From an uncultured Lachnospiraceae bacterium (GTDB taxonomy: Bacteria; Bacillota_A; Clostridia; Lachnospirales; Lachnospiraceae), in the NCBI GenBank assembly GCA_946621895.1, contig CAMOOZ010000063.1, forward strand, positions 1 to 6,256: DNA of 6,256 nucleotides, in the 5' to 3' direction. Below are positions 1-6,256 of this stretch, piece by piece. How positions within the stretch are numbered: position 1 is the first letter of the stretch; every line of letters begins with the position of its first letter. Below the pieces are notes generated by a model. The model saw nothing but the letters and a program-made list of their open reading frames with translations. It made no database searches and had not been told where the DNA came from. The position numbers and the translations under genes were made by a program.

Positions 1-2588
1 ATGAGCTGAAGCTGGACGGCACGAAGGGCGATATGGTATGGCCTGCCAATGGAAAATCGGGGGGCGGAAAATCCTGCACGCTGAAGGCGAATCCCAACGA
101 TAAAGATTATACAGGACAGACACGCGCAGATAAAAAGAGCATTGCTGTTTTGCCGGAATCCATGATGTATTTGCTGGAGTGCAGGGATAAAAACGATGCG
201 ATTGAGGCGGAGTACGCAACGGTGGTCACACCCTGGCTGATGGAGCTGAAAAACGGCTGGACATTGAAGACCATGAACTTCATGTTTTCCGGCTCATGGA
301 GCAATGAAAACTTGAGCTACCGCCTGGAGATGGCCGGAGTGAAGAAGGAATATGATGCGAATAAGGCAAAGACCGGCTTTCAGGAGACCTGGAGCACCAC
401 GTTGGGAATAAGTGATACGGATTATGCCGGAGAATATCCGATGAGCGGGAAGCTTGTGGCTGATGCGGTAAGCGGAATCTACACGAACCAAAATCCCGGA
501 TTTACGATAGGAACCACCTATTACGGCAGAATAAAAACCATTACCAATCTGGAGAATCTCCGGCTGGTATCGGGGCCGTCCAATGTGCTTTCCGTGAAGG
601 CAGGACCCGAGGTGAGTATGGTGCTTGGCATGGCAGGCGTTCGGTATGACTCGAAGGATGCGAAAAACGGGAATCCCTATAATAAGAAGAGGGCGGAAAC
701 CGCATACAAGGAACTCTCGAGTTGGAGTGAGGAAGAAGAGGATCTGAATATTGCGATCACCGAGGATGATAAGAATAATGCCGTGGTGAACTATGCGGAT
801 GAAGACTGGCTGACCTATATCCATGAGGATCATGGAACGGATCAGAAGAGCGGGATGATCTTCTTTGCCGGCGGGGATGAGAAGACGACGCCGGTGAAGG
901 CATACGAGCTGCTGCGCAGCGAGACCCGTGTCGGGAATTATAAAAAGCTGAAAACCTACAGCAATGTGGGTGCTTCCAATCAGGATAAGATGCTGATCAC
1001 GCTGGATGAGACAATGGGCGATGGCATAAAGGTCTATGCGATGCAGTACACCAGCTTTCCAACGGAAAAGACCTATTATTATGCCGTTCGCGCGATCGCG
1101 AAGGAAAAGAGCGCGCCCGGAGGCTATGAATACGGCTGGGAGAATACCACACAGGTGGGGAAGGTGCAGGGGCTTACGACAAGCGCCGTGCCTAATAATA
1201 CGCAGGCGATTCAGCTTTTCTGGATCGCGGATGACAGCGCAAAGCAGTATTATATCTACAGGAAGGACAAGGACATGTCCTCATGGCCGGCTACCCCAAT
1301 CAAGAAGCTGAGCGCATCCTCCGGGAAGAAGGTCACCTATAAAGGCGAAAGCAATGCGTCGAACACCTTTGATGTGCGCATCGCGAGCTTTGTCAATAAG
1401 GATACAAAAAATCTTCCGGTGAATACGGGGACAGTATACAATTATAAGGTGGTTCCCGTTTATGATACGAAAAATGAGAGCAAATACACGAGCATGGAAT
1501 CACCGGCGGTTGAAGGCGTTGCGGAAGCGACCTATACGCAGGTGAAGAATCTGAAGGTATTGAACGAGTCAATCAAAAAGACGAGCATCAACTTCAGCGA
1601 CAGAAAGGGCGTGAACGGCTACAGGATATTCCGCCTGGAGGTCGGCAAAGATGTGAAGACGATCCCGCTGGAAAATGACCTGACGATCACCGAAAGTGAA
1701 AAGGATGGAAAGACCGTTTATCTGGATGCGTTGGGAGAGGTGATCCAGACGGTGGGAAATCCCAAGGATTGGGACAACAACGCATGGTTTGATTTCTTCC
1801 GGAACAAGGGCTGGAAGGAGGCCGGAGGCGGTTCGAAGTCTGTTGCGTTAGACAACACGAAGAAACTGACCTTTGCGGATACGGTCGATCTTGGCAGCTA
1901 TTATTTCTACGCGGTGCAGCCGTTCTTTACCGGTGCCAACGAAAATGAGAAGAGCTCTTCCAGTGTGCTGATCACCACCAGCGCGAGGATCCGCAATGTC
2001 CCGTTATCGCCTACAGGCTTAAAGGCTGAGAGAAGGGATAATAAGAACGGGGCGAATCTTAAATGGGGGTTGAACGACAAGGACAGCGGCTACAGCAATT
2101 TACTGCTTCCCGCAGTAAAATGGAGCGGGGACGGTTCGTCGAACTGGAGATTCCTGAATCAGCGGACCAACAATTATTCCGATACCAGCTCCATGGGCAA
2201 CGGGACGAGAAAGTACGAGGTGGCCTGGTTCTATATCGTTGGCTCAGAGGCAGACTCTGAGGCGCCTGCCGTGTACGACCAGCTGGCAAAGGTCAGTGGG
2301 GTGACCTATTATGTGATCAAAGGAAACTCTGCCACTGTGGATTACAAGAAGCCCGGTGAGATCAATGTGAGTCCCGGCTCCATCGGGATATCCGTGGGAC
2401 AGAGCGTGAGCGTCACGGCTTCCAACGGAACCAATGACGAGGTGAGCTTCAGCACGGATTTCAGCTATGTGGAAGTGAAGAGGAAAGGGAACACCTCGTT
2501 TACCGTGACCGGAAAGAAGAAGGGCTCCACCACGATTACCTTTAAGTGCGGCGGAAAGAGCAAGACGATCAATGTGACGATAAACTGA
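1..2588 (+). CDS. Large secreted/surface protein with FN3-like repeats and C-terminal Big_2 domain (5'-partial)
   Basis: The reading frame is open from base 3 through the TGA at 2586-2588, giving 861 visible residues. The ATG at 33 has ten in-frame codons before it and no ribosome binding site, so the true start, and any signal peptide, lies left of the window. Numbering from that Met, the protein is a string of Thr/Ser/Tyr/Lys-rich beta-sandwich modules. FN3-like strand patterns recur near 160-190 (TTYYGRIKTI), 285-356 (YELLRSETRV, TYYYAVRAIA), 377-498 (IQLFWIADDSAKQYYIYRKD, YNYKVVPVYD), 503-648 (GVNGYRIFRLE, SYYFYAVQPF) and 656-766. Residues about 774-851 form a bacterial Ig-like group 2 domain (SPGSIGISVGQSVSV, then GKKKGSTTITF to the end). 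No LPXTG motif, membrane anchor or S-layer repeat follows, so release or N-terminal anchoring is inferred. No catalytic motif is visible; any enzymatic or adhesin domain would be upstream. The adhesive or cell-wall role is inference; the Big_2 call is firm and the individual FN3 boundaries are approximate. Confidence 0.85.
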   Translation, partial: ELKLDGTKGDMVWPANGKSGGGKSCTLKANPNDKDYTGQTRADKKSIAVLPESMMYLLECRDKNDAIEAEYATVVTPWLMELKNGWTLKTMNFMFSGSWSNENLSYRLEMAGVKKEYDANKAKTGFQETWSTTLGISDTDYAGEYPMSGKLVADAVSGIYTNQNPGFTIGTTYYGRIKTITNLENLRLVSGPSNVLSVKAGPEVSMVLGMAGVRYDSKDAKNGNPYNKKRAETAYKELSSWSEEEEDLNIAITEDDKNNAVVNYADEDWLTYIHEDHGTDQKSGMIFFAGGDEKTTPVKAYELLRSETRVGNYKKLKTYSNVGASNQDKMLITLDETMGDGIKVYAMQYTSFPTEKTYYYAVRAIAKEKSAPGGYEYGWENTTQVGKVQGLTTSAVPNNTQAIQLFWIADDSAKQYYIYRKDKDMSSWPATPIKKLSASSGKKVTYKGESNASNTFDVRIASFVNKDTKNLPVNTGTVYNYKVVPVYDTKNESKYTSMESPAVEGVAEATYTQVKNLKVLNESIKKTSINFSDRKGVNGYRIFRLEVGKDVKTIPLENDLTITESEKDGKTVYLDALGEVIQTVGNPKDWDNNAWFDFFRNKGWKEAGGGSKSVALDNTKKLTFADTVDLGSYYFYAVQPFFTGANENEKSSSSVLITTSARIRNVPLSPTGLKAERRDNKNGANLKWGLNDKDSGYSNLLLPAVKWSGDGSSNWRFLNQRTNNYSDTSSMGNGTRKYEVAWFYIVGSEADSEAPAVYDQLAKVSGVTYYVIKGNSATVDYKKPGEINVSPGSIGISVGQSVSVTASNGTNDEVSFSTDFSYVEVKRKGNTSFTVTGKKKGSTTITFKCGGKSKTINVTIN

Positions 2589-2671
2589 GGAGCCTTCCGA
2601 TGAGTCGGTCAGACTGACATCTGTGAGTCAGTGTGTGGAGCGGCGTGTTCCGCTGCGACAGAGGAGAGATT
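2589..2671 (+). other. 83-base intergenic leader with overlapping inverted repeats
   Basis: This gap separates the surface-protein stop from the Bax-inhibitor start. It holds several short inverted repeats: CCGA/TCGG around 2598-2607, ACTGAC (2613-2618) with GTCAGT (2627-2632), and AGCGG (2639-2643) with CCGCT (2650-2654). None is followed by a T-run, so no intrinsic terminator is visible here. I also cannot identify a convincing -35/-10 pair. Readthrough from the upstream gene is therefore plausible, with the hairpins acting as processing or attenuation elements, but this is inference from spacing and stem pairing alone. Confidence 0.4.
2661..2668 (+). promoter_or_regulatory. Ribosome binding site that fixes the Bax-inhibitor start
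   Basis: The AGGAG core (2662-2666) ends five bases before the ATG at 2672, an ideal Shine-Dalgarno spacing. It selects this ATG over the in-frame GTG at 2633, which lacks a comparable site and would add 13 residues (VWSGVFRCDRGEI after the start) with no resemblance to the family's N-terminus. Confidence 0.85.
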
Positions 2672-3400
2672 ATGGATCAGAGAAAAAGCAATATTTACGA
2701 GCAGTATAATAACGGCGGCATGGACTACGGCTATGCCGCCCCGGATACGGCGGTTTACCAGGGAGTGCTGAGCAGGGCCTTCCTCTACATGGTCGCGGCG
2801 CTGGGAATCACGGCTGTATCGGCCTATACGACATCGGATCTGATGCTGGTATGGCTTTTCCGGAATCCCTACAGCATTTATATCATTTTCGCCGTGGAGA
2901 TCGGTGTGGTGCTGGCCTCCAACTGGGCCCTCCGCAGGAATAATGTGGTGCTGTCCGCGGTCCTCTTTGCCGCCTATTCCTTTATCAACGGCGCTACGAT
3001 CGGGATCATTCTCTTAGCCTACACGCAGGCTTCTGTGGCGGCATCCTTCCTGATGGCCGCGGGCATGTTTGCCGTGATGGCCGCGTACGGGATGATCACA
3101 AAGAAGGATCTTTCCTCGTGGGGAAGCATTCTGCTGATGGGACTGATCGGGATCATCATCGCGAGTCTTGTGAACCTGTTCTTTTTGCGGAGCGGGATGA
3201 TGGATTTTGTCGTATCGCTTATCGCGATCGCGATCTTTGTGGGGCTGACCGCTTATGATACGCAGAAGCTGAAGAAGCGGGCAATGATGGCATCCGGCAG
3301 CAGCATGGAGGCTGTTGCGCTGATGGGCGCCTTTGAGCTGTATCTGGATTTTGTGAACCTGTTCTTAAGGCTGCTCTCGATCATGGGGAAGAGGAAATAA
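2672..3400 (+). CDS. Bax inhibitor-1/YccA family integral membrane protein
   Basis: A 242-residue hydrophobic protein of typical length for bacterial Bax inhibitor-1 (BI-1, TMBIM, YccA/YetJ-like) proteins. A hydrophilic, Tyr/Asn/Gly-rich N-terminus (1-30) leads into the conserved LSRAFLYM entry (Arg35). Membrane segments fall roughly at 35-54, 67-86, 92-117, 120-141, 149-171 and 177-195, followed by the C-terminal hairpin helix at about 213-237. Family signatures are AYDTQKLKK (194-202) and GAFELYLDFVNLFLRLL (219-235). Asp196 and Asp226 in these motifs align with the two aspartates (Asp171/Asp195) of Bacillus subtilis YetJ, which form its pH-sensing di-aspartyl pair. YetJ is a pH-dependent calcium leak channel; a similar role in the cytoplasmic membrane is therefore likely but unproven here. 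The start is set by the AGGAG at 2662-2666. The gene lies 83 bases after the surface-protein gene on the same strand and ends 46 bases before a strong terminator. No truncation or frameshift is seen. Confidence 0.93.
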   Translation: MDQRKSNIYEQYNNGGMDYGYAAPDTAVYQGVLSRAFLYMVAALGITAVSAYTTSDLMLVWLFRNPYSIYIIFAVEIGVVLASNWALRRNNVVLSAVLFAAYSFINGATIGIILLAYTQASVAASFLMAAGMFAVMAAYGMITKKDLSSWGSILLMGLIGIIIASLVNLFFLRSGMMDFVVSLIAIAIFVGLTAYDTQKLKKRAMMASGSSMEAVALMGAFELYLDFVNLFLRLLSIMGKRK

Positions 3401-3412
3401 AAATGATCGGTA

Positions 3413-3434
3413 TCTGTTCCGAATACTGAACAGA
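3413..3434 (+). other. Small hairpin in the 3' UTR of the Bax-inhibitor gene
   Basis: TCTGTTC (3413-3419) is a perfect inverted repeat of GAACAGA (3428-3434) across an eight-base loop. It begins 13 bases after the stop codon and is not followed by a T-run, so it is not itself a terminator. It could stabilise the transcript end upstream of the real terminator at 3446-3482; that role is inference. Confidence 0.45.
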
Positions 3435-3445
3435 CAGAATGTCCG

Positions 3446-3482
3446 AAAAAAGGAAAGCCGGCGTTACGCCGGCTTTCTTTTT
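3446..3482. terminator. Bidirectional Rho-independent terminator between convergent genes
   Basis: GAAAGCCGGCG (3453-3463) pairs perfectly with CGCCGGCTTTC (3467-3477) around the three-base loop TTA, giving an 11-bp GC-rich stem. Read on the plus strand it is followed by TTTTT (3478-3482). Read on the minus strand it is followed by the complement of AAAAAA (3446-3451), another T-run. The A and T tracts also extend the stem. It therefore serves both the Bax-inhibitor gene (stop at 3400) and the activase-like gene (stop at 3561). Confidence 0.93.
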
Positions 3483-3502
3483 GCACGATAAGGCCGGAGA
3501 GC

Positions 3503-3527
3503 GGCCGCCAGGTTTGCCTGAGCGGCC
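3503..3527. repeat. GC-rich hairpin in the activase-gene 3' UTR
   Basis: GGCCGC (3503-3508) pairs with GCGGCC (3522-3527), and the inner CAGG (3509-3512) pairs with CCTG (3517-3520). This makes a ten-pair stem with one bulged A (3521) and a TTTG tetraloop. No T-run follows on either strand, so it is not a canonical terminator. A competing pairing, GGCCG (3492-3496) with CGGCC (3502-3506), shares the same bases. It lies between the activase stop codon and the shared terminator and would be transcribed as part of that gene's 3' UTR. Confidence 0.6.
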
Positions 3528-3559
3528 ATTCGACGGCAAAGGGATCGAATATCTGCCGT
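3528..3559 (-). other. Interleaved inverted repeats, possible H-type pseudoknot, just after the activase stop
   Basis: ATTCGA (3528-3533) is complementary to TCGAAT (3545-3550), and ACGGCA (3533-3538) is complementary to TGCCGT (3554-3559). The two pairings interleave rather than nest and share only base 3533. If one pair is dropped, two stems of five to six base pairs can stack with connecting loops of about six (3539-3544) and three (3551-3553) bases, which is H-type pseudoknot geometry. In the minus-strand transcript this starts one base after the TGA. Pairing is seen directly; folding and function are inference. Confidence 0.4.
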
Positions 3560-3560
3560 T

Positions 3561-6256
3561 TCAGGATGCCTGCTCCCTGTCCTTCTCCAGCTTTTTCATC
3601 GCGCCGCCCAGCATCAGCTTGATCCGGTTCAGCTGGTTCACCTCGCTGGCGCCGGGATCATAATCAATGGCCACGATATTCGCCCGCGGGAAGCGCCTGC
3701 GGATCTCCTTGATCACGCCCTTGCCGACCACATGGTTCGGCAGGCAGCCGAAGGGCTGGCAGCAGACGATATTGTCCGATCCCTCGTGGATCAGCTCCAG
3801 CATTTCCCCGGTGAGGAACCACCCCTCCCCGGTCTGATTCCCGATGGACACAATGGGGGCGGCATAATCCGCCAGCTCCTCGATCCGGGAGGCCCTGGCG
3901 AAATGACAGCTCTTCTGAAAGGCTGTGTTCGCGCTCTTTCTTAACAGCTCGATCAGCCGGATGCCCCAGGCGGCGAGCCTTGCTCCCTTTTTCGGCGTGC
4001 CAAGATGATCTGCCTTAAAGCGCTGATTGTGGAAGCAGTAAAGCAGAAATCCGGCAAGCTCCGGCACCACGGCTTCCGCGCCTTCCTTTTCCAGAAGCTC
4101 CACCAGATGATTATTCCCGGCGGGAGCGTATTTCACGAGGATTTCCCCTACAATGCCCACCCGGGGCTTTCTCAGCGTTTCATTGACCGGAAGCCGGTCG
4201 AAATCCCGGATGATCTCTTTACAAAGCGATGAGAAGGCATAAAATCCCGGCCGTTTCTTCGATAAAAAGTCCTGACAGCGCTTCATCCAGGACGCGAGGA
4301 GCCTGTCCGCGCTTCCCTTATCCAGCTCATAGGGCCGCATCCGGTAGGTGCATTTCATCAGCACATCCCCGAGCACCATGCCGTAGGCGGCTTTGACGAT
4401 AAGGGGAAGATCGATCTTAAAGCCCGGGTTTTTCTCCAGCCCCACCAGATTGATCGAGATCACGGGGATATGGGAAAGCCCTGCCTTGTTTAAGGCCCTG
4501 CGGATAAAGCCTACATAGTTTGTGGCGCGGCATCCGCCGCCGGTCTGGCTCATCAGGATCGCGGTGCGGTTTAAATCAAATTCCCCGCTTTGCAGCGCGT
4601 CCATGATCTGCCCCACCACGAGCAGGGAAGGGTAGCAGGCATCATTGTTCACATATTTTAAACCCACATCCACGGCGTGCCGGTTGTCGTTGCCGAGGAC
4701 CCTGATCCGGTAGCCCATGGATCTGAAGGCGGGCTCGATGAGGCCGAAATGGATCGGGGACATCTGCGGGCAGAGGATCGTGTATTCCTCCCGCATTTTT
4801 TCCGTGAACACGACGCGCTTTACCGCGCAGGAGCCGGTTTCCGCCAGCTTTTTTAGCTGCTGTTTGACCCGGATCGCGGCCAGCAGGGAACGGATCCTGA
4901 TCCTCGCGGCGCCGAGATTATTCACCTCATCGATCTTTAAGCAGGTATAGATTTTTCCGGCGGCGTTTAAAATGTCCGCCACCTGATCCGTGGTCACGGC
5001 ATCCAGCCCGCAGCCGAAGGAATTTAACTGCACGAGATCCAGCTCCTCCCGCTTACTGACAAAGCTGGCCGCAGCATAAAGCCTTGAGTGGTAGGTCCAC
5101 TGGTCGGAGACAAGGAGCGGCCGCTCCGGCGTGCCAAGATGCGCCACGGAATCCTCCGTCAGCACCGCGAGGCCGAAGGAATTGATCATCTCCGGGATGC
5201 CGTGGTGGATCTCCGGGTCCACATGATAGGGCCTGCCGGCCAGCACGATCCCGTGCCTGCCTGTTTCCTTTAAATAAGCAAGCACCTCCTCGCCCTTTTT
5301 TCGGATGTCTGACCGGACATGGTCTAGCTCCTCCCAGGCGGCATGGATCGCCGCCTTCAGCTCGCTTTTCGGGATATCGGGAAACGTGTCCCGAAGCCCC
5401 GTATAGAGCGTGTCCTCAGAGGTAAAGGAAATAAAGGGATTTGCAAACCGTATCCCCCGTTCACGGATTCCCTCCACATTGTTTTTAATGTTTTCCGAAT
5501 AGGACGTCACGATGGGGCAGTTGTAATGGTTGCCGGCGCCCGGCGTCTCCATCCGTTCATAGAAAACGGAGGGGTAGAAGATCATGCCGAGGTTCGGCTG
5601 TCTTAAGAGCCACTCCACATGGCCGTGGGCAAGCTTTGCCGGATAGCATTCGGACTCCGAAGGAATGGAGCCGATCCCCAGCTCATAAAGCGCCCGCGTG
5701 GAACGGGGGGAGAGGATCACGCTGTAGCCAAGCTTTGTAAAGAAGGTATGCCAGAAGGGATAATTCTCATACTGGTTCAGCACCCTCGGGATCCCGACGA
5801 TCCCCCGTTTTGCTTCCTCGGGACGAAGCGGCTTATAGGCAAAGACCCGCTCAAGCTTGTATTCAAAGAGATTGGGAATTCCCTCCGCGTTTTTCGGTTT
5901 GCCGAGGCCCCGTTCACATCTGTTTCCGGAAATGAACTGCCGGCCGCCGGTGAAGCGGTTGATCGTCAGGCGGCATTCGTTGGTGCAGCCGCGGCATTTC
6001 GTCATCGAGGTCGTATATTCGAGGCCAAGGATCTTGTCAAAGGGGAGCATCGTGGTCTGGGGAACCTGCGGCCCGGCAGAGGAAGGCTTCGGCGCTGCCG
6101 CGGCTTTATCTGCGGCTTGGGACGCATCGGGAAGCGCGTCGTTTCCTGAAGCCAAAGCGGCATAATACCGCTCCCTTGCGATCAGCGCTGCCCCGAAGGC
6201 GCCCATGATCCCGGAGATATCGGGCCTGATCACATTGACGCCGGCGATTTTTTCCA
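3561..6256 (-). CDS. Acyl-CoA dehydratase activase-related iron-sulfur protein, C-terminal 897 residues (5'-partial)
   Basis: The frame is open from the right edge to the TGA at 3563-3561. The GTG at 6233 is not the start: codons before it continue the family sequence ([27 protein letters not shown]), which is the closing segment of a BcrAD/BadFG-type ATPase domain, and no ribosome binding site precedes it. Full-length relatives are roughly 1400 residues with one or two such ATPase domains first. Numbering from the GTG: ATPase tail 1-22, an Ala/Pro-rich linker about 23-62, then a DUF2229-like region with KCRGCTNEC (Cys80, 83, 87) and Cys106, and [12 protein letters not shown] (Cys196). HgdB-like dehydratase segments follow: [20 protein letters not shown] (331-350), [14 protein letters not shown] (404-417), [14 protein letters not shown] (529-542), [12 protein letters not shown] (562-573) and [12 protein letters not shown] (824-835). 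The conserved cysteines fit Fe-S cluster binding. Characterised relatives use ATP-driven low-potential electron transfer in (R)-2-hydroxyacyl-CoA dehydration, but the substrate of these fused proteins is unknown. It is probably cytoplasmic and oxygen-sensitive. It converges on the Bax-inhibitor gene. Confidence 0.9.
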   Translation of the reverse strand, partial: EKIAGVNVIRPDISGIMGAFGAALIARERYYAALASGNDALPDASQAADKAAAAPKPSSAGPQVPQTTMLPFDKILGLEYTTSMTKCRGCTNECRLTINRFTGGRQFISGNRCERGLGKPKNAEGIPNLFEYKLERVFAYKPLRPEEAKRGIVGIPRVLNQYENYPFWHTFFTKLGYSVILSPRSTRALYELGIGSIPSESECYPAKLAHGHVEWLLRQPNLGMIFYPSVFYERMETPGAGNHYNCPIVTSYSENIKNNVEGIRERGIRFANPFISFTSEDTLYTGLRDTFPDIPKSELKAAIHAAWEELDHVRSDIRKKGEEVLAYLKETGRHGIVLAGRPYHVDPEIHHGIPEMINSFGLAVLTEDSVAHLGTPERPLLVSDQWTYHSRLYAAASFVSKREELDLVQLNSFGCGLDAVTTDQVADILNAAGKIYTCLKIDEVNNLGAARIRIRSLLAAIRVKQQLKKLAETGSCAVKRVVFTEKMREEYTILCPQMSPIHFGLIEPAFRSMGYRIRVLGNDNRHAVDVGLKYVNNDACYPSLLVVGQIMDALQSGEFDLNRTAILMSQTGGGCRATNYVGFIRRALNKAGLSHIPVISINLVGLEKNPGFKIDLPLIVKAAYGMVLGDVLMKCTYRMRPYELDKGSADRLLASWMKRCQDFLSKKRPGFYAFSSLCKEIIRDFDRLPVNETLRKPRVGIVGEILVKYAPAGNNHLVELLEKEGAEAVVPELAGFLLYCFHNQRFKADHLGTPKKGARLAAWGIRLIELLRKSANTAFQKSCHFARASRIEELADYAAPIVSIGNQTGEGWFLTGEMLELIHEGSDNIVCCQPFGCLPNHVVGKGVIKEIRRRFPRANIVAIDYDPGASEVNQLNRIKLMLGGAMKKLEKDREQAS

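Noticed and set aside
294..833. A 179-codon open frame on the minus strand inside the surface-protein gene
   Set aside because: It lies wholly antisense to a coherent beta-rich protein, has no ribosome binding site or recognisable domain, and its Ile/His/Arg-rich composition is what a complementary frame of this gene would give.
2633..2671. GTG at 2633 as the start of the Bax-inhibitor protein
   Set aside because: The ATG at 2672 has an AGGAG at ideal spacing, while the GTG does not. The extra 13 residues do not resemble the family and overlap a hairpin.
3390..3563. Stop-codon readthrough of the activase TGA stimulated by the downstream pseudoknot; the frame stays open for about 55 more codons
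   Set aside because: Known readthrough pseudoknots sit several bases after the stop, but here the spacer is one base. The extension would run through the terminator hairpin and has low-complexity composition with no domain.
3439..3663. A 74-codon plus-strand open frame spanning the terminator region
   Set aside because: It crosses the bidirectional terminator and runs into the activase gene on the opposite strand, with no ribosome binding site. It is not a credible small protein.
5619..6149. A 176-codon open frame on the plus strand opposite the activase gene
   Set aside because: It is fully antisense to conserved cysteine-motif coding sequence, and no family motif is visible in its translation. 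GC-rich genes commonly leave long open antisense frames.
1..6256. Mobile element, CRISPR array, tRNA/rRNA or defence system
   Set aside because: I saw no transposase or integrase motifs, no regularly spaced direct repeats, no cloverleaf-like RNA and no nuclease or restriction domains. The genes have housekeeping, surface or metabolic character.

Overview
The window carries three protein genes, two of them cut by its edges, and one compact, highly structured intergenic region. The moderately high G+C, AGGAG-type ribosome binding site and gene families (a Big_2/FN3-like surface protein, a bacterial Bax inhibitor-1 protein, and a fused 2-hydroxyacyl-CoA dehydratase activase-type protein) suggest an anaerobic Clostridia member, most likely a Lachnospiraceae-like gut or oral Firmicute. 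This is an inference from gene content; there is no rRNA or other taxonomic marker here.

Layout. Positions 3-2588 (+) hold the C-terminal 861 residues of a large, probably secreted protein. It has several fibronectin type III-like beta-sandwich repeats and a terminal bacterial Ig-like (Big_2) domain; its start lies left of the window. After an 83-base gap with small inverted repeats but no classic terminator comes a 242-residue seven-helix Bax inhibitor-1/YccA-family membrane protein (2672-3400, +). From the right, 6256-3561 (-) holds the C-terminal 897 residues of a very large CoA-dehydratase activase-related iron-sulfur protein. Its N-terminal ATPase modules lie beyond the right edge. The two transcription units converge on a 160-base intergenic region.

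That region holds a strong bidirectional intrinsic terminator (3446-3482), a small hairpin just after the Bax-inhibitor gene, a GC-rich hairpin, and two interleaved inverted repeats directly after the activase stop codon that could form an H-type pseudoknot.

The three genes do not form an obvious single pathway. The surface protein and the Bax-inhibitor gene are codirectional and may be cotranscribed. The activase-like gene is a separate, opposing unit. I see no mobile element, CRISPR array, tRNA, rRNA, or recognisable defence system. The best leads are the structured 3' untranslated region of the activase gene and the unusual Ala/Pro-rich linker inside that protein.
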